Counted from the first letter of the stretch, positions 7,635 to 14,809 are shown. The stretch is 21,221 nucleotides of DNA from Citricoccus sp. WCRC_4 (GCA_026645375.1 JAPFFX010000062.1:1-21221), one strand, 5' to 3'. Notes: generated by a model not told the origin, from the sequence alone. Numbers and translations are program-made.

Positions 7635-8594
7635 ATGACCGAACCGTTTGCCCCGCGCACCGGCATGGCGGTGGGGCACGGTCCGGTCCACCGCCCGGTC
7701 CGGCCTCCGCGACGCCGCCGGTTCGAGCTGCCCGAGGACCAGCAGGCCGCGGCCCGCAGCTGGCTGGTCCACGGGGAGCGGCGGCCGCGGGCGGCCCGCC
7801 GTGCCTCCTCGGTGGCGATCGTCCGGGACGGGCTCAACGGCGTCGAGACCCTGCTGCGCTACCGCTCCGGTGCCACGCCACTGGGTGCCGTGGCGTTCCC
7901 CGGCGGCTCGCTGGAGCCGTCCGACGAGGACGAGTGCGACTGGTACGGTCCGACGCCGGCCCAGTGGGCCCGCGTGCTGGGACTGGAGGACCACCGGCTC
8001 GCCCGCCGGCACGTGGCCGGCGCGATCCGCGAGCTCTTCGAGGAGACCGGCATCCTGCTGGCCGGCACGGACCCGCACTCGGTGGTGGAGAACCCCGGGG
8101 GCGGGGAGTGGATGGAGGCCCGCCGGGCCCTCGACGAGCAGCAGACCACCCTCCCGGCGCTGCTGAACCGGCGCGGCCACGGGCTGCGGACGGACCTGCT
8201 GAGGGCGGTGGGGCGCTGGCACAGCCCGCACTTCGCGCACCGCCGCTTCGACACCCAGTACTTCGCCGTGGCCGTGCCGCACGGCCAGGACGCCACGCTG
8301 CTGGCGGGGAAGGGCCTGTGGGCCGAGTGGATGCCGGCCGGCCTGGTGCTTGCCGGCCGGCAGGGCACGCGGCTGGGGGACGGGATCGGCCGGCCGGAGA
8401 CCCTCGGCCGCCGGCTCGGGGCGCTGACCGTTCCCGCGGTGGAACTGCTGCTGGAGCGGATGGCCACCGCCGGGTCGACCGTGGAATTCCTGATGGGCCT
8501 GACCATCCGCGGCAGCGTGCCCGAGTACACCCCGGAGCTCCTGGACACCCTGGAACTCGAGGTCACCCTGCCCGGTGGCCGCTGGGGACGCTAG
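7635..8594 (+). CDS. NUDIX hydrolase with split Nudix box (NUDT19-like)
   Basis: A 319-residue NUDIX hydrolase. Such enzymes cleave nucleoside diphosphates linked to another moiety, using a divalent metal. The Nudix box is interrupted: FPGG lies at 88-91 and the catalytic IRELFEETGI at 131-140, about forty residues later instead of about fifteen. Eukaryotic NUDT19/RP2-type proteins, which act on acyl-CoA, carry a comparable insertion, so a CoA or acyl-CoA pyrophosphatase role is plausible but unproven. The N-terminal 57 residues are basic and proline-rich. The ATG has GGAAGGG five bases upstream. It ends the DUF4177/RidA operon and its stop lies only 4 bp from the stop of the convergent crp gene. 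Confidence 0.88.
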   Translation: MTEPFAPRTGMAVGHGPVHRPVRPPRRRRFELPEDQQAAARSWLVHGERRPRAARRASSVAIVRDGLNGVETLLRYRSGATPLGAVAFPGGSLEPSDEDECDWYGPTPAQWARVLGLEDHRLARRHVAGAIRELFEETGILLAGTDPHSVVENPGGGEWMEARRALDEQQTTLPALLNRRGHGLRTDLLRAVGRWHSPHFAHRRFDTQYFAVAVPHGQDATLLAGKGLWAEWMPAGLVLAGRQGTRLGDGIGRPETLGRRLGALTVPAVELLLERMATAGSTVEFLMGLTIRGSVPEYTPELLDTLELEVTLPGGRWGR

Positions 8595-8605
8595 GCCCTC
8601 AGCGG
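8579..8605. terminator. Bidirectional terminator-like hairpin spanning two convergent stop codons
   Basis: CCGCTGGGG (8579-8587) pairs with CCC, a bulged T, and CAGCGG (8596-8605), giving nine base pairs around an eight-base loop. The loop contains the NUDIX stop and the right arm contains the crp stop. With only 4 bp between genes this is the only obvious candidate end signal; it has no T tract on either side, so Rho dependence or read-through is possible. Confidence 0.4.
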
Positions 8606-9276
8606 GAGCGCTGGCGCAGGCGCTGCAGGTCCAGGACGACGACGGCGCGGTTCTCCAGGCGGATCCAGCCGCGCTGCACGAACTCGGCCAGGGCCTTGTT
8701 CACGGTCTCGCGCGAGGCGCCGACCAACTGGGCCAGTTCCTCCTGGGTGAGGTCGTGGGCCACCAGCAGGCCGTCGGCGGCCGGCCGGCCGAAGCGGTCG
8801 GCCAGGTCCAGCAGGGCCTTGGCCACGCGGCCCGGCACGTCCGAGAAGACCAGGTCCGCCAGCGACTCGTTGGTCTTGGACAGGCGCTGGGCCAGGGCCC
8901 GCAGCAGCTGCATCGAGACCTCGGGGGTGGACTGGATGACCTTGCGCAGGTTGTCGTGGCGCAGCCCGGCCAGCCGGGTGGCGGACACTGCGGTGGCCGA
9001 GGCGGTGCGCGGCGCCGGGTTGAACAGCGCCATCTCACCGAAGATCTCACCCGGGCCGAGGACGGCCAACAGGTTCTCGCGGCCGTCCGGGGCCGTGCGG
9101 CCGAGCTTGATCTTGCCGGACATGATGACGTAGAGCTGGTCGCCCTGGTCACCCTCGTGGAAGGCGGAGGCGCCCCGGGAGAGCTCGACCTCCGTCAGTT
9201 CCGTGGTCAGGGCCGAGAAGACCTCGTCATCCAGGTTGGTGAACAGCGGGGCCTTGCGCAGTACCTCGAGATCCAT
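8599..9276 (-). CDS. crp: CRP/FNR-family cAMP-responsive regulator (Crp/GlxR)
   Basis: A 225-residue transcription factor with the length and layout of M. tuberculosis CRP and Corynebacterium GlxR. The N-terminal cyclic-nucleotide domain contains the phosphate-binding cassette GEIFGEMALF followed by PRTASA, with the arginine and adjacent Thr/Ser expected to bind the cAMP phosphate. The C-terminal helix-turn-helix reads LTQEELAQLVGASRETVNKA, with R-E-T at the recognition-helix position used to read GTGA half-sites. The ATG start at 9276 has GAAGGA just upstream; a longer reading frame upstream lacks a better start. It is divergent from marP and convergent with the NUDIX gene. A near-consensus CRP site occurs upstream of acs in this window, a likely target. 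No clear site was found in its own promoter. Confidence 0.93.
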   Translation of the reverse strand: MDLEVLRKAPLFTNLDDEVFSALTTELTEVELSRGASAFHEGDQGDQLYVIMSGKIKLGRTAPDGRENLLAVLGPGEIFGEMALFNPAPRTASATAVSATRLAGLRHDNLRKVIQSTPEVSMQLLRALAQRLSKTNESLADLVFSDVPGRVAKALLDLADRFGRPAADGLLVAHDLTQEELAQLVGASRETVNKALAEFVQRGWIRLENRAVVVLDLQRLRQRSR

Positions 9277-9380
9277 GTGTCCTTCGTCCTCACTGTTGAC
9301 AGGCGTGTACGGGCATGCCGCCGGAAACGACATGCAATGACTCACGGACCATTCTGCCCCATGCCCGGTCATCGTGACGG

Positions 9381-9386
9381 TAAAAT
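9381..9386 (+). promoter_or_regulatory. Possible -10 element of marP
   Basis: TAAAAT lies 51 bases upstream of the chosen GTG of marP in the 161-bp crp/marP spacer and matches five of six -10 bases. No good -35 is seen 16-18 bases upstream. The rest of the spacer shows an imperfect GGCGTG/CATGCC palindrome at 9302-9319 and nothing else recognisable. Confidence 0.3.
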
Positions 9387-9437
9387 GGGTTCTCACGCGT
9401 GCGCCGGGGGGCGGGGCGCAGGATGGAGGAGTACTCG

Positions 9438-10628
9438 GTGCTCGGACTGACCTGGCTGGACTGGGTGCTGCTCGTCGTCCTGCTGGTCTTCCTCCTGGCG
9501 GGGTACCGCCGGGGCTTCTGGGTGACGCTCGGCACCATCGTCGGGCTGGTCGCCGGTGCGGCCGCCGCGTTCTTCTCGATCCCCCTGGTCTCCGACTGGG
9601 TGCCGGATCCGTCGTGGCGACTGATCGCGATCATCGCCGCGGCCCTCGTGCTGGTGCTGATCGGCCAGGCCATCGGCTCCGGGATCGGCCGCGCCATCCG
9701 GCTGCGCATGGCCCTGCCGGCCCTGCGCACCGCCGACCGCCTGGCCGGGGCCGTGGTCAACACCGGCGTGGCGGCGGGCCTGATCGCCTTCCTGGCCTTC
9801 TCCGCGTCCTCGATGGGGCTGCCGCCGGTGACCAGCGCGATCTCCCAGTCCCGCGTCATCACGGTCATCAACGCCGGGGTCCCGGAATCGGCCAAGACGA
9901 TCATCGCCCAGGTGCGTTCCACCGTCGCCGGTTCCGACGTGGTCCCCGAACTGGAGGAGCCGATCGTCTCCGCCACGCCCACCGCCGACCCCACGGCCCC
10001 GGAACCGGGCAATGCGATCGACCTGGCGCGGGCCTCGGTGGTGCGGATCAGCGGCACCGCGTTCGTGTGCGGGCAGAACCAGACCGGTTCCGGCTTCGCC
10101 GTCACGGACGACCGGGTGGTGACCAACGCCCACGTGGTCTCCGGCCTGACGGAGCCGGCCGTGGAGGACGCCGAGGGCACCGTCTACGCCGGCCGGGTCG
10201 TGCACTTCGACGCCGCACGTGACCTGGCCGTGGTGGCCGTGGACGACGCCGACCTGCCCACGCTGGACACCGGGGCGGAGATGACCGACGGTGACAGCGG
10301 CTACATCATGGGCTACCCCTCCGGGGGGCCGTTCTGGATGGGCCCGGCCGAGGTCCAGGCACGCGGGGAGGTCACCGTGAACAACATCTACGGTGGGGAT
10401 CCCGGCCCGCTGGACATCTACCAACTGAACGCGGACGTCCAGCTGGGCAGCTCCGGCGGTCCGCTGCTGGACGACGCCGGCGACGTGGCCGGCGTCGTCT
10501 TCGCCCGGGCCGCCGGGGACGTCAAGGTCGGCTACGCCATCACCGGCGAGGAGGCCGAGGCGGTGCTGACCGGGGCCGGGCAGATGGAGGAGACCGTCTC
10601 CACCGGCCAGTGCATCCAGGGCGGCTGA
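9438..10628 (+). CDS. marP: MarP-type membrane-bound periplasmic serine protease
   Basis: A 396-residue protein with four predicted N-terminal transmembrane helices (about 8-125, CvpA-like) and an extracytoplasmic chymotrypsin-like protease domain (about 195-380). The triad is visible as TNAH232, RD262 and GSS339GG. C211 and C392 are spaced 181 residues apart, as are the disulfide-forming cysteines of M. tuberculosis MarP as I recall them, so redox control may be kept. In M. tuberculosis MarP is needed for acid resistance and processes the peptidoglycan hydrolase RipA. I choose GTG 9438 because GGAGGA lies seven bases upstream; ATG 9423 would itself form part of that ribosome site. The resulting length is within one residue of the mycobacterial protein. 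It is divergent from crp. Strong family assignment; substrate here unknown. Confidence 0.94.
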   Translation: MLGLTWLDWVLLVVLLVFLLAGYRRGFWVTLGTIVGLVAGAAAAFFSIPLVSDWVPDPSWRLIAIIAAALVLVLIGQAIGSGIGRAIRLRMALPALRTADRLAGAVVNTGVAAGLIAFLAFSASSMGLPPVTSAISQSRVITVINAGVPESAKTIIAQVRSTVAGSDVVPELEEPIVSATPTADPTAPEPGNAIDLARASVVRISGTAFVCGQNQTGSGFAVTDDRVVTNAHVVSGLTEPAVEDAEGTVYAGRVVHFDAARDLAVVAVDDADLPTLDTGAEMTDGDSGYIMGYPSGGPFWMGPAEVQARGEVTVNNIYGGDPGPLDIYQLNADVQLGSSGGPLLDDAGDVAGVVFARAAGDVKVGYAITGEEAEAVLTGAGQMEETVSTGQCIQGG

Positions 10629-10635
10629 CTACCGG

Positions 10636-10652
10636 GACCTGACGTGCAGGTC
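10636..10652. terminator. Weak hairpin just after marP
   Basis: GACCTG and CAGGTC form a six-pair stem with a five-base loop, seven bases after the marP stop. There is no T tract. It may attenuate read-through into the transporter genes, but the evidence is only the stem. Confidence 0.25.
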
Positions 10653-10660
10653 TGGGGGCG

Positions 10661-10712
10661 GGAAAGTGTACGCGCACGGAGGACTGCACTAGTGTGGTCG
10701 CCACCACTTTCC
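10661..10712 (+). promoter_or_regulatory. Nested inverted repeats upstream of the NSS transporter
   Basis: Within the 171-bp marP/transporter spacer, GGAAAGTG (10661-10668) and CACTTTCC (10705-10712) are perfect 8-bp inverted arms. Between them lies the palindrome CACTAGTG (10687-10694), which contains TAGTGT, a possible -10 box. The layout suits an operator around a promoter, or a structured leader if transcription starts further upstream. The remaining leader to 10799 shows no known riboswitch pattern. Confidence 0.4.
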
Positions 10713-10799
10713 GCACCGCAGCGCTGAACCGCACCGCCTCTCCATCCTCAGGGGGCGGACCGTGGCCCTGCGCGGCCGAGGCACTGACCGGGAGGGACC

Positions 10800-12443
10800 G
10801 TGTCGTCCACCACCGCATCACCCCAGAAGGCGAGCCGCGAGCAATTCGCCGGCCGCTGGGCGTTCATCTTCGCCGCCATCGGGTCCGCCGTCGGACTCGG
10901 CAACATCTGGCGCTTCCCCTATGTCGCCTACGAGAACGGCGGCGGAGCCTTCATCGTCCCGTACCTGGTCGCCCTGCTGACGGCCGGCATCCCGCTGCTG
11001 TTCTTCGACTACGCGATCGGCCACCGCTTCAAGGGCTCACCCCCGCTGGCGTTCCGGCGGCTCAGCAAGTGGACGGAGTCGATCGGCTGGTGGCAGGTGC
11101 TGATCTGCTTCGTCATCGGCGTCTACTACGCGGCCATCATCGCCTACGCGGCCATGTACACCTGGTTCTCCTTCGGGGAGCGGTGGGGCGATGACCCGGA
11201 GGCGTTCTTCTTCGGCGAGTACCTGCAGGTGGCGGAGGACGTGGCGCCGAACCTGGAGTTCGTCCCCACGGTGTTCTGGCCCATGCTCGCGGTCTGGCTC
11301 ATCGTGCTGGTGATCCTGGGGGTGGGCGTCAAGAAGGGCATCGCGATGGCCTCGCTCATCGGGATCCCGGTGCTGGTGGTCATGTTCGTCATCCTGGTGG
11401 TCGTGGCCCTGTTCCTGCCGGGTGCCCCCGAGGGGCTCAACGCCCTGTTCACCCCGAACTGGGAGGTGCTCACCGATCCCCAGGTGTGGATCGCGGCCTA
11501 CGGCCAGATCTTCTTCTCCCTGTCCGTGGGCTTCGGCATCATGATCACCTACGCGTCCTACCTCAAGCGGCGGACCAACCTGACGGGCTCGGGCCTGATG
11601 GTGGGCTTCTCCAACTCGAGCTTCGAGATCCTCGCCGGCATCGGCGTCTTCGCGGCGCTGGGCTTCATGGCCCAGGCCAACGGGGTCGAGGTGGCCGAGG
11701 TGGTCACCAACGGCATCGGCCTGGCCTTCATCGCCTTCCCGACCATCATCTCCGAGGCCCCGGCCGGTGCCCTGATCGGCGTGCTGTTCTTCGGCTCCCT
11801 CGTCGTGGCGGGTTTCACCTCCCTGATCTCGATCCTCGAGGTGGTCGTCTCCGCGGTGAAGGACAAGCTGGGCTGGAACCGCTGGACCACGGTGATCGCG
11901 GTGGTCGGCACCGCCGGGCTGATCTCCCTGCTGCTGTTCAGCACCACCTCCGGCATCAACGTCCTGGACGTCACGGACGCCTTCGCCAACAACTTCGGCA
12001 TCGTGGGCGCCGCCCTCGTGGCCGTCGTGGTGGTGTCCTGGCTCCTGCGCCGCCTGGACAACATGGTGAATCACCTCAACGCGGTGTCCTCGTTCCGCGT
12101 CGGCCGGGTCTACAAGGTGCTCGTGGCCGTGATCCTGCCCATCGTGCTGGCCTACATGTGGGTCTCCGACGTGGTGCTCAAGGCCACGGACGGCTACGGG
12201 GACCTGCCGTCCTGGTTCGTGGGCACCTTCGGCTGGGGCATGTCGATCGCACTGATCGTGATCGCCGTCCTGCTGTCCCTGCTCCCGTGGACCCAGAGGT
12301 CGGCCCTGCACAGCGAACTCAACGACAACCTCGAGACCGAGGACCTGCCGGATTTCCCGGAGCACGAGGGCACCGGCCCCGGCGTCCAGTGGGACACCGT
12401 CGGCCAGCACCATCACGCCGAGCACCCGAGAAAGGGACACTGA
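10800..12443 (+). CDS. metP: Sodium-dependent NSS-family amino acid transporter, MetP-like
   Basis: A 547-residue LeuT-fold neurotransmitter:sodium symporter. The TM1 signature GSAVGLGNIWRFPY (28-41) followed by NGGGAFIVPY supplies the unwound helix that binds sodium and substrate, and about eleven to twelve hydrophobic segments follow. The C-terminal tail is acidic and histidine-rich. It is followed after one base by a MetS-like small subunit, the pairing described as the methionine/alanine importer MetPS of Corynebacterium glutamicum; that is the main ground for the substrate guess. NSS members alone can carry other amino acids, so substrate confidence is moderate. The start is GTG with GGGAGGG just upstream. 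It has a 171-bp leader with inverted repeats. Confidence 0.9.
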   Translation: MSSTTASPQKASREQFAGRWAFIFAAIGSAVGLGNIWRFPYVAYENGGGAFIVPYLVALLTAGIPLLFFDYAIGHRFKGSPPLAFRRLSKWTESIGWWQVLICFVIGVYYAAIIAYAAMYTWFSFGERWGDDPEAFFFGEYLQVAEDVAPNLEFVPTVFWPMLAVWLIVLVILGVGVKKGIAMASLIGIPVLVVMFVILVVVALFLPGAPEGLNALFTPNWEVLTDPQVWIAAYGQIFFSLSVGFGIMITYASYLKRRTNLTGSGLMVGFSNSSFEILAGIGVFAALGFMAQANGVEVAEVVTNGIGLAFIAFPTIISEAPAGALIGVLFFGSLVVAGFTSLISILEVVVSAVKDKLGWNRWTTVIAVVGTAGLISLLLFSTTSGINVLDVTDAFANNFGIVGAALVAVVVVSWLLRRLDNMVNHLNAVSSFRVGRVYKVLVAVILPIVLAYMWVSDVVLKATDGYGDLPSWFVGTFGWGMSIALIVIAVLLSLLPWTQRSALHSELNDNLETEDLPDFPEHEGTGPGVQWDTVGQHHHAEHPRKGH

Positions 12444-12444
12444 C

Positions 12445-12585
12445 ATGGATCCGATCGCCATCCTGTTCATGGGCATCGCCATCGTGGTGGTGTGGGGCGG
12501 CATGGTCGCCTCGCTCATCCACCTGCTGAAGAATCCGGACCACCTCTCGGGCGAGGAGGGCATTGCCCCCGGCCCGACGACCTGA
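12445..12585 (+). CDS. metS: MetS-like small subunit of NSS importer
   Basis: A 46-residue single-span membrane protein: MDPIAILFMGIAIVVVWGGM is the hydrophobic N-terminal helix, followed by ASLIHLLKNPD and a short acidic, proline-rich tail. The W-G-G motif at the helix end and the basic/Pro segment are typical of the methionine and alanine importer small subunit family (MetS, MaAIMP_sms). The TGA of the transporter is separated from this ATG by a single base, and AAAGGGA within the transporter's last codons serves as ribosome site. In C. glutamicum MetS is required for MetP activity. It was easy to miss because of its size. A strong terminator hairpin follows. Confidence 0.88.
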   Translation: MDPIAILFMGIAIVVVWGGMVASLIHLLKNPDHLSGEEGIAPGPTT

Positions 12586-12600
12586 CCGGCGCCGGCAACG

Positions 12601-12636
12601 ACGAAGGCCCCGGACCTCGCGGTCCGGGGCCTTCGT
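12601..12636. terminator. Strong two-sided terminator hairpin between metPS and acs
   Basis: A perfect 16-bp stem (12601-12616 with 12621-12636; arms ACGAAGGCCCCGGACC and its complement) has the four-base loop TCGC. It sits 15 bp after the metS stop and 10 bp after the convergent acs stop, so it can serve both strands. No long T tract follows, as is common in high-GC actinobacteria. Confidence 0.85.
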
Positions 12637-12646
12637 GCCGCTGCGG

Positions 12647-14683
12647 TTACTTGCGCAGCGACTGGGCGATCTGCTGCATGATCGTCGGGTCGGACAGGGT
12701 CGAGGCATCGCCCGGGTCCCGGCCCTCGGCCACGTCCTTGAGCAGGCGGCGCATGATCTTGCCCGAGCGGGTCTTGGGCAGCTCGGGCACCACCAGGATG
12801 TGCTTCGGCTTGGCGATCGCGCCGATCTCCTGTGCCACGTGGTTGCGCAGCATCTGCTCCGCCTCGGCCGGGTCGACCTCACCGGCCTCCTCGGTGACGA
12901 TGACGAACGCGACGACGGCCTGGCCGGTGGTGGCGTCGGTGGCGCCGACCACGGCGGACTCGGCCACGATCGGATGGGAGACCAGGGCGGACTCGATCTC
13001 CGAGGTGGACAGCCGGTGGCCGGAGACGTTCATGACGTCGTCCACGCGGCCGGTGACCCAGACGTCCCCGTCCTCGTCCTTGCGGGCCCCGTCCCCGGCG
13101 AAGTACATGTCCTCGAACCGGGACCAGTAGGTGTCCTTGTAGCGCTCGGGATCGCCCCAGATGCCGCGGAGCATCGCCGGCCACGGGTCCCTGATCACGA
13201 GGAAGCCGGCCGAGTCATTGGGCAGGGAGTTGCCCGCCTCGTCCACCACGTCCACGGTGATGCCGGGCACGGGGACCTGGGCGGAGCCGGGCTTGGCGGC
13301 GGTGACGCCGGGCAGCGGGGCGATCATGTGCGCGCCGGTCTCGGTCTGCCACCAGGTGTCCACGATCGGGGCCGGGTCCTGCTTGCGCGGACCCGGGGTG
13401 ACGGAGCCGTCGTCGTTCTTCGTCCCGGCCCCGGCGTTCGCGCCGATGACGTCCCGGTACCACATCCACGCCTCGGGGTTGATGGGCTCGCCCACCGAGC
13501 CCAGGACGCGGACGGAGGACAGGTCGAAGGAGTCCGGGATGGACCGGCCCCACTTCATCATGGTGCGGATCGCCGTGGGGGCGGTGTAGACGATGGTGAT
13601 CCCGTACTTCTGCACCAATTCCCACCAGCGGCCGTTGTGCGGGAAGTCCGGCGTGCCCTCGTAGAGCACCTGGGTGGAGCCGTTCACCAGCGGGGCGTAG
13701 GCGACGTAGGAGTGCCCGGTGACCCAGCCGACGTCGGCGGTGCACCAGTACACGTCCGTCTCGGGGTGCAGGTCGAAGGTGTCCCGGTGGGTCACCGCAG
13801 TCTGGACCAGGTATCCGCCGGTGGTGTGCAGGATGCCCTTGGGCTTGCCGGTGGTCCCGGAGGTGTAGAGGATGAACAGCGGGTGCTCGGAGTCGTGCCA
13901 GACCAGTTCGTGCTCGTCGGAGGCGGCCCCGAGCGCGTCGTGCCACCACAGGTCCCGGCCCTCGGTCCACTCCACGTCCTGCTCGTTGCGGCGGACCACC
14001 AGAACGTTGGACACGGCGTGGCCGGGCGCGGAGAGGGCCGCGTCCACGGCGGGCTTGAGCATCGAGGGCTTGCCACGGCGCCAGGAGCCGTCGGCGGTCA
14101 CCACGAGCTTGGCCTCGGCGTCGTCGATGCGCGAGCGCAGGGCATCGGCGGAGAAGCCGCCGAACACCACGGAGTGCACGGCGCCGATGCGCGCACAGGC
14201 GAGCATGGTGATGACGGCCTCGGGGATCATCGGCAGGTAGACGGCCACGCGGTCACCCTTGGTCACGCCGAGGGAGCCGAAGGCGTTGGCGGCGCGACGC
14301 ACCTCGGCGGCCAGCTCCGCGTAGGTCCAGGTCCGGGTGTCCCCGGGCTCGCCCTCGAAGTGGATGGCCACGCGGTCGCCGTGGCCGGCCTCCACGTGGC
14401 GGTCCAGGGCGTTGTACGCGGCGTTGGTGGTGCCGCCCACGAACCACTTCGCGAACGGGGCCTCAGACCAGTCCAGGACCTCGGTGAAGTCCTGCTCCCA
14501 GTGCAGCACCTCACGGGCCTGGTCGGCCCAGTAGCCCAGCCGGTCGGCCGAGGCCTGCTCATAGCGGTCGGCGGTGGCCACCGCCTGCGCGGCGAACTGC
14601 TCGGAGGGCGGGAAGGTGCGCCTCTCCTCCAGGAGGGGGTCCATGGAGCCGGAGGCGGATTCGCCGGAAGTGGACGTCGACAT
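12647..14683 (-). CDS. acs: Acetyl-CoA synthetase (AMP-forming)
   Basis: A 678-residue ANL-superfamily enzyme that activates acetate to acetyl-CoA through acetyl-AMP, in the cytosol. The P-loop YTSGTTGKPKG is at 273-283, the acetate-pocket DVGWVTGHSY at 317-326, DTWWQTETG at 442-450, the hinge-region YFAGDGARKD at 527-536, and the C-terminal RSGKIMRR at 639-646 holds K642, the lysine acetylated in bacterial Acs. Relative to my memory of E. coli Acs there is an insertion of roughly 20 residues just before DTWWQ (about 416-439, Gly/Asn/Asp-rich). The ATG has AAGGAG five bases upstream. A near-consensus CRP/GlxR box lies 54 bases upstream, pointing to cAMP control. The gene is single and convergent with metPS. 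Confidence 0.97.
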   Translation of the reverse strand: MSTSTSGESASGSMDPLLEERRTFPPSEQFAAQAVATADRYEQASADRLGYWADQAREVLHWEQDFTEVLDWSEAPFAKWFVGGTTNAAYNALDRHVEAGHGDRVAIHFEGEPGDTRTWTYAELAAEVRRAANAFGSLGVTKGDRVAVYLPMIPEAVITMLACARIGAVHSVVFGGFSADALRSRIDDAEAKLVVTADGSWRRGKPSMLKPAVDAALSAPGHAVSNVLVVRRNEQDVEWTEGRDLWWHDALGAASDEHELVWHDSEHPLFILYTSGTTGKPKGILHTTGGYLVQTAVTHRDTFDLHPETDVYWCTADVGWVTGHSYVAYAPLVNGSTQVLYEGTPDFPHNGRWWELVQKYGITIVYTAPTAIRTMMKWGRSIPDSFDLSSVRVLGSVGEPINPEAWMWYRDVIGANAGAGTKNDDGSVTPGPRKQDPAPIVDTWWQTETGAHMIAPLPGVTAAKPGSAQVPVPGITVDVVDEAGNSLPNDSAGFLVIRDPWPAMLRGIWGDPERYKDTYWSRFEDMYFAGDGARKDEDGDVWVTGRVDDVMNVSGHRLSTSEIESALVSHPIVAESAVVGATDATTGQAVVAFVIVTEEAGEVDPAEAEQMLRNHVAQEIGAIAKPKHILVVPELPKTRSGKIMRRLLKDVAEGRDPGDASTLSDPTIMQQIAQSLRK

Positions 14684-14736
14684 GCGTACTCCTTCGGTGC
14701 GGAAGATCTCGTACCGGACCACGCCTGAGACGTTGG

Positions 14737-14752
14737 TGTAACGCTCATCACA
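14737..14752 (-). promoter_or_regulatory. CRP/GlxR binding site upstream of acs
   Basis: On the minus strand TGTGATGAGCGTTACA matches the CRP/GlxR consensus TGTGA-N6-TCACA at nine of ten defined bases. It sits 54 bases upstream of the acs ATG, in the 197-bp spacer shared with the divergent membrane-protein gene. The regulator gene itself lies in this window. Confidence 0.65.
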
Positions 14753-14785
14753 GGGCCCGCAGGGACAGCCTAACGTCCGAGGCGA

Positions 14786-14809
14786 TCGTGTGCAGAGCAT
14801 TGCGCACGA
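14786..14809. promoter_or_regulatory. Long inverted repeat in the acs/membrane-protein spacer
   Basis: Arms TCGTGTGCA and TGCGCACGA, eight of nine bases complementary, flank a six-base centre. The symmetry and location between divergent genes suggest an operator for a dimeric repressor. The spacing does not fit CRP. On the minus strand TGCACA (within the repeat) followed by TAGGCT 16 bases on could be an acs promoter. Confidence 0.4.

Noticed and set aside
9302..9319. Imperfect palindrome GGCGTG...CATGCC in the crp/marP spacer as a CRP autoregulatory site.
   Set aside because: The half-site spacing (GTG-N6-CAT) does not fit the TGTGA-N6-TCACA consensus, which needs GTG-N8-CAC.
10695..10799. 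A metabolite riboswitch in the NSS transporter leader.
   Set aside because: Inverted repeats are present, but no recognisable SAM, glycine or other conserved riboswitch core was found, so only a generic regulatory region is reported.
14708..14713. TACGAG as an acs -10 box placing the CRP site at a class II position near -43.
   Set aside because: It lacks the final T of TANNNT, and an alternative TAGGCT box lies further upstream; the acs start cannot be fixed from sequence.
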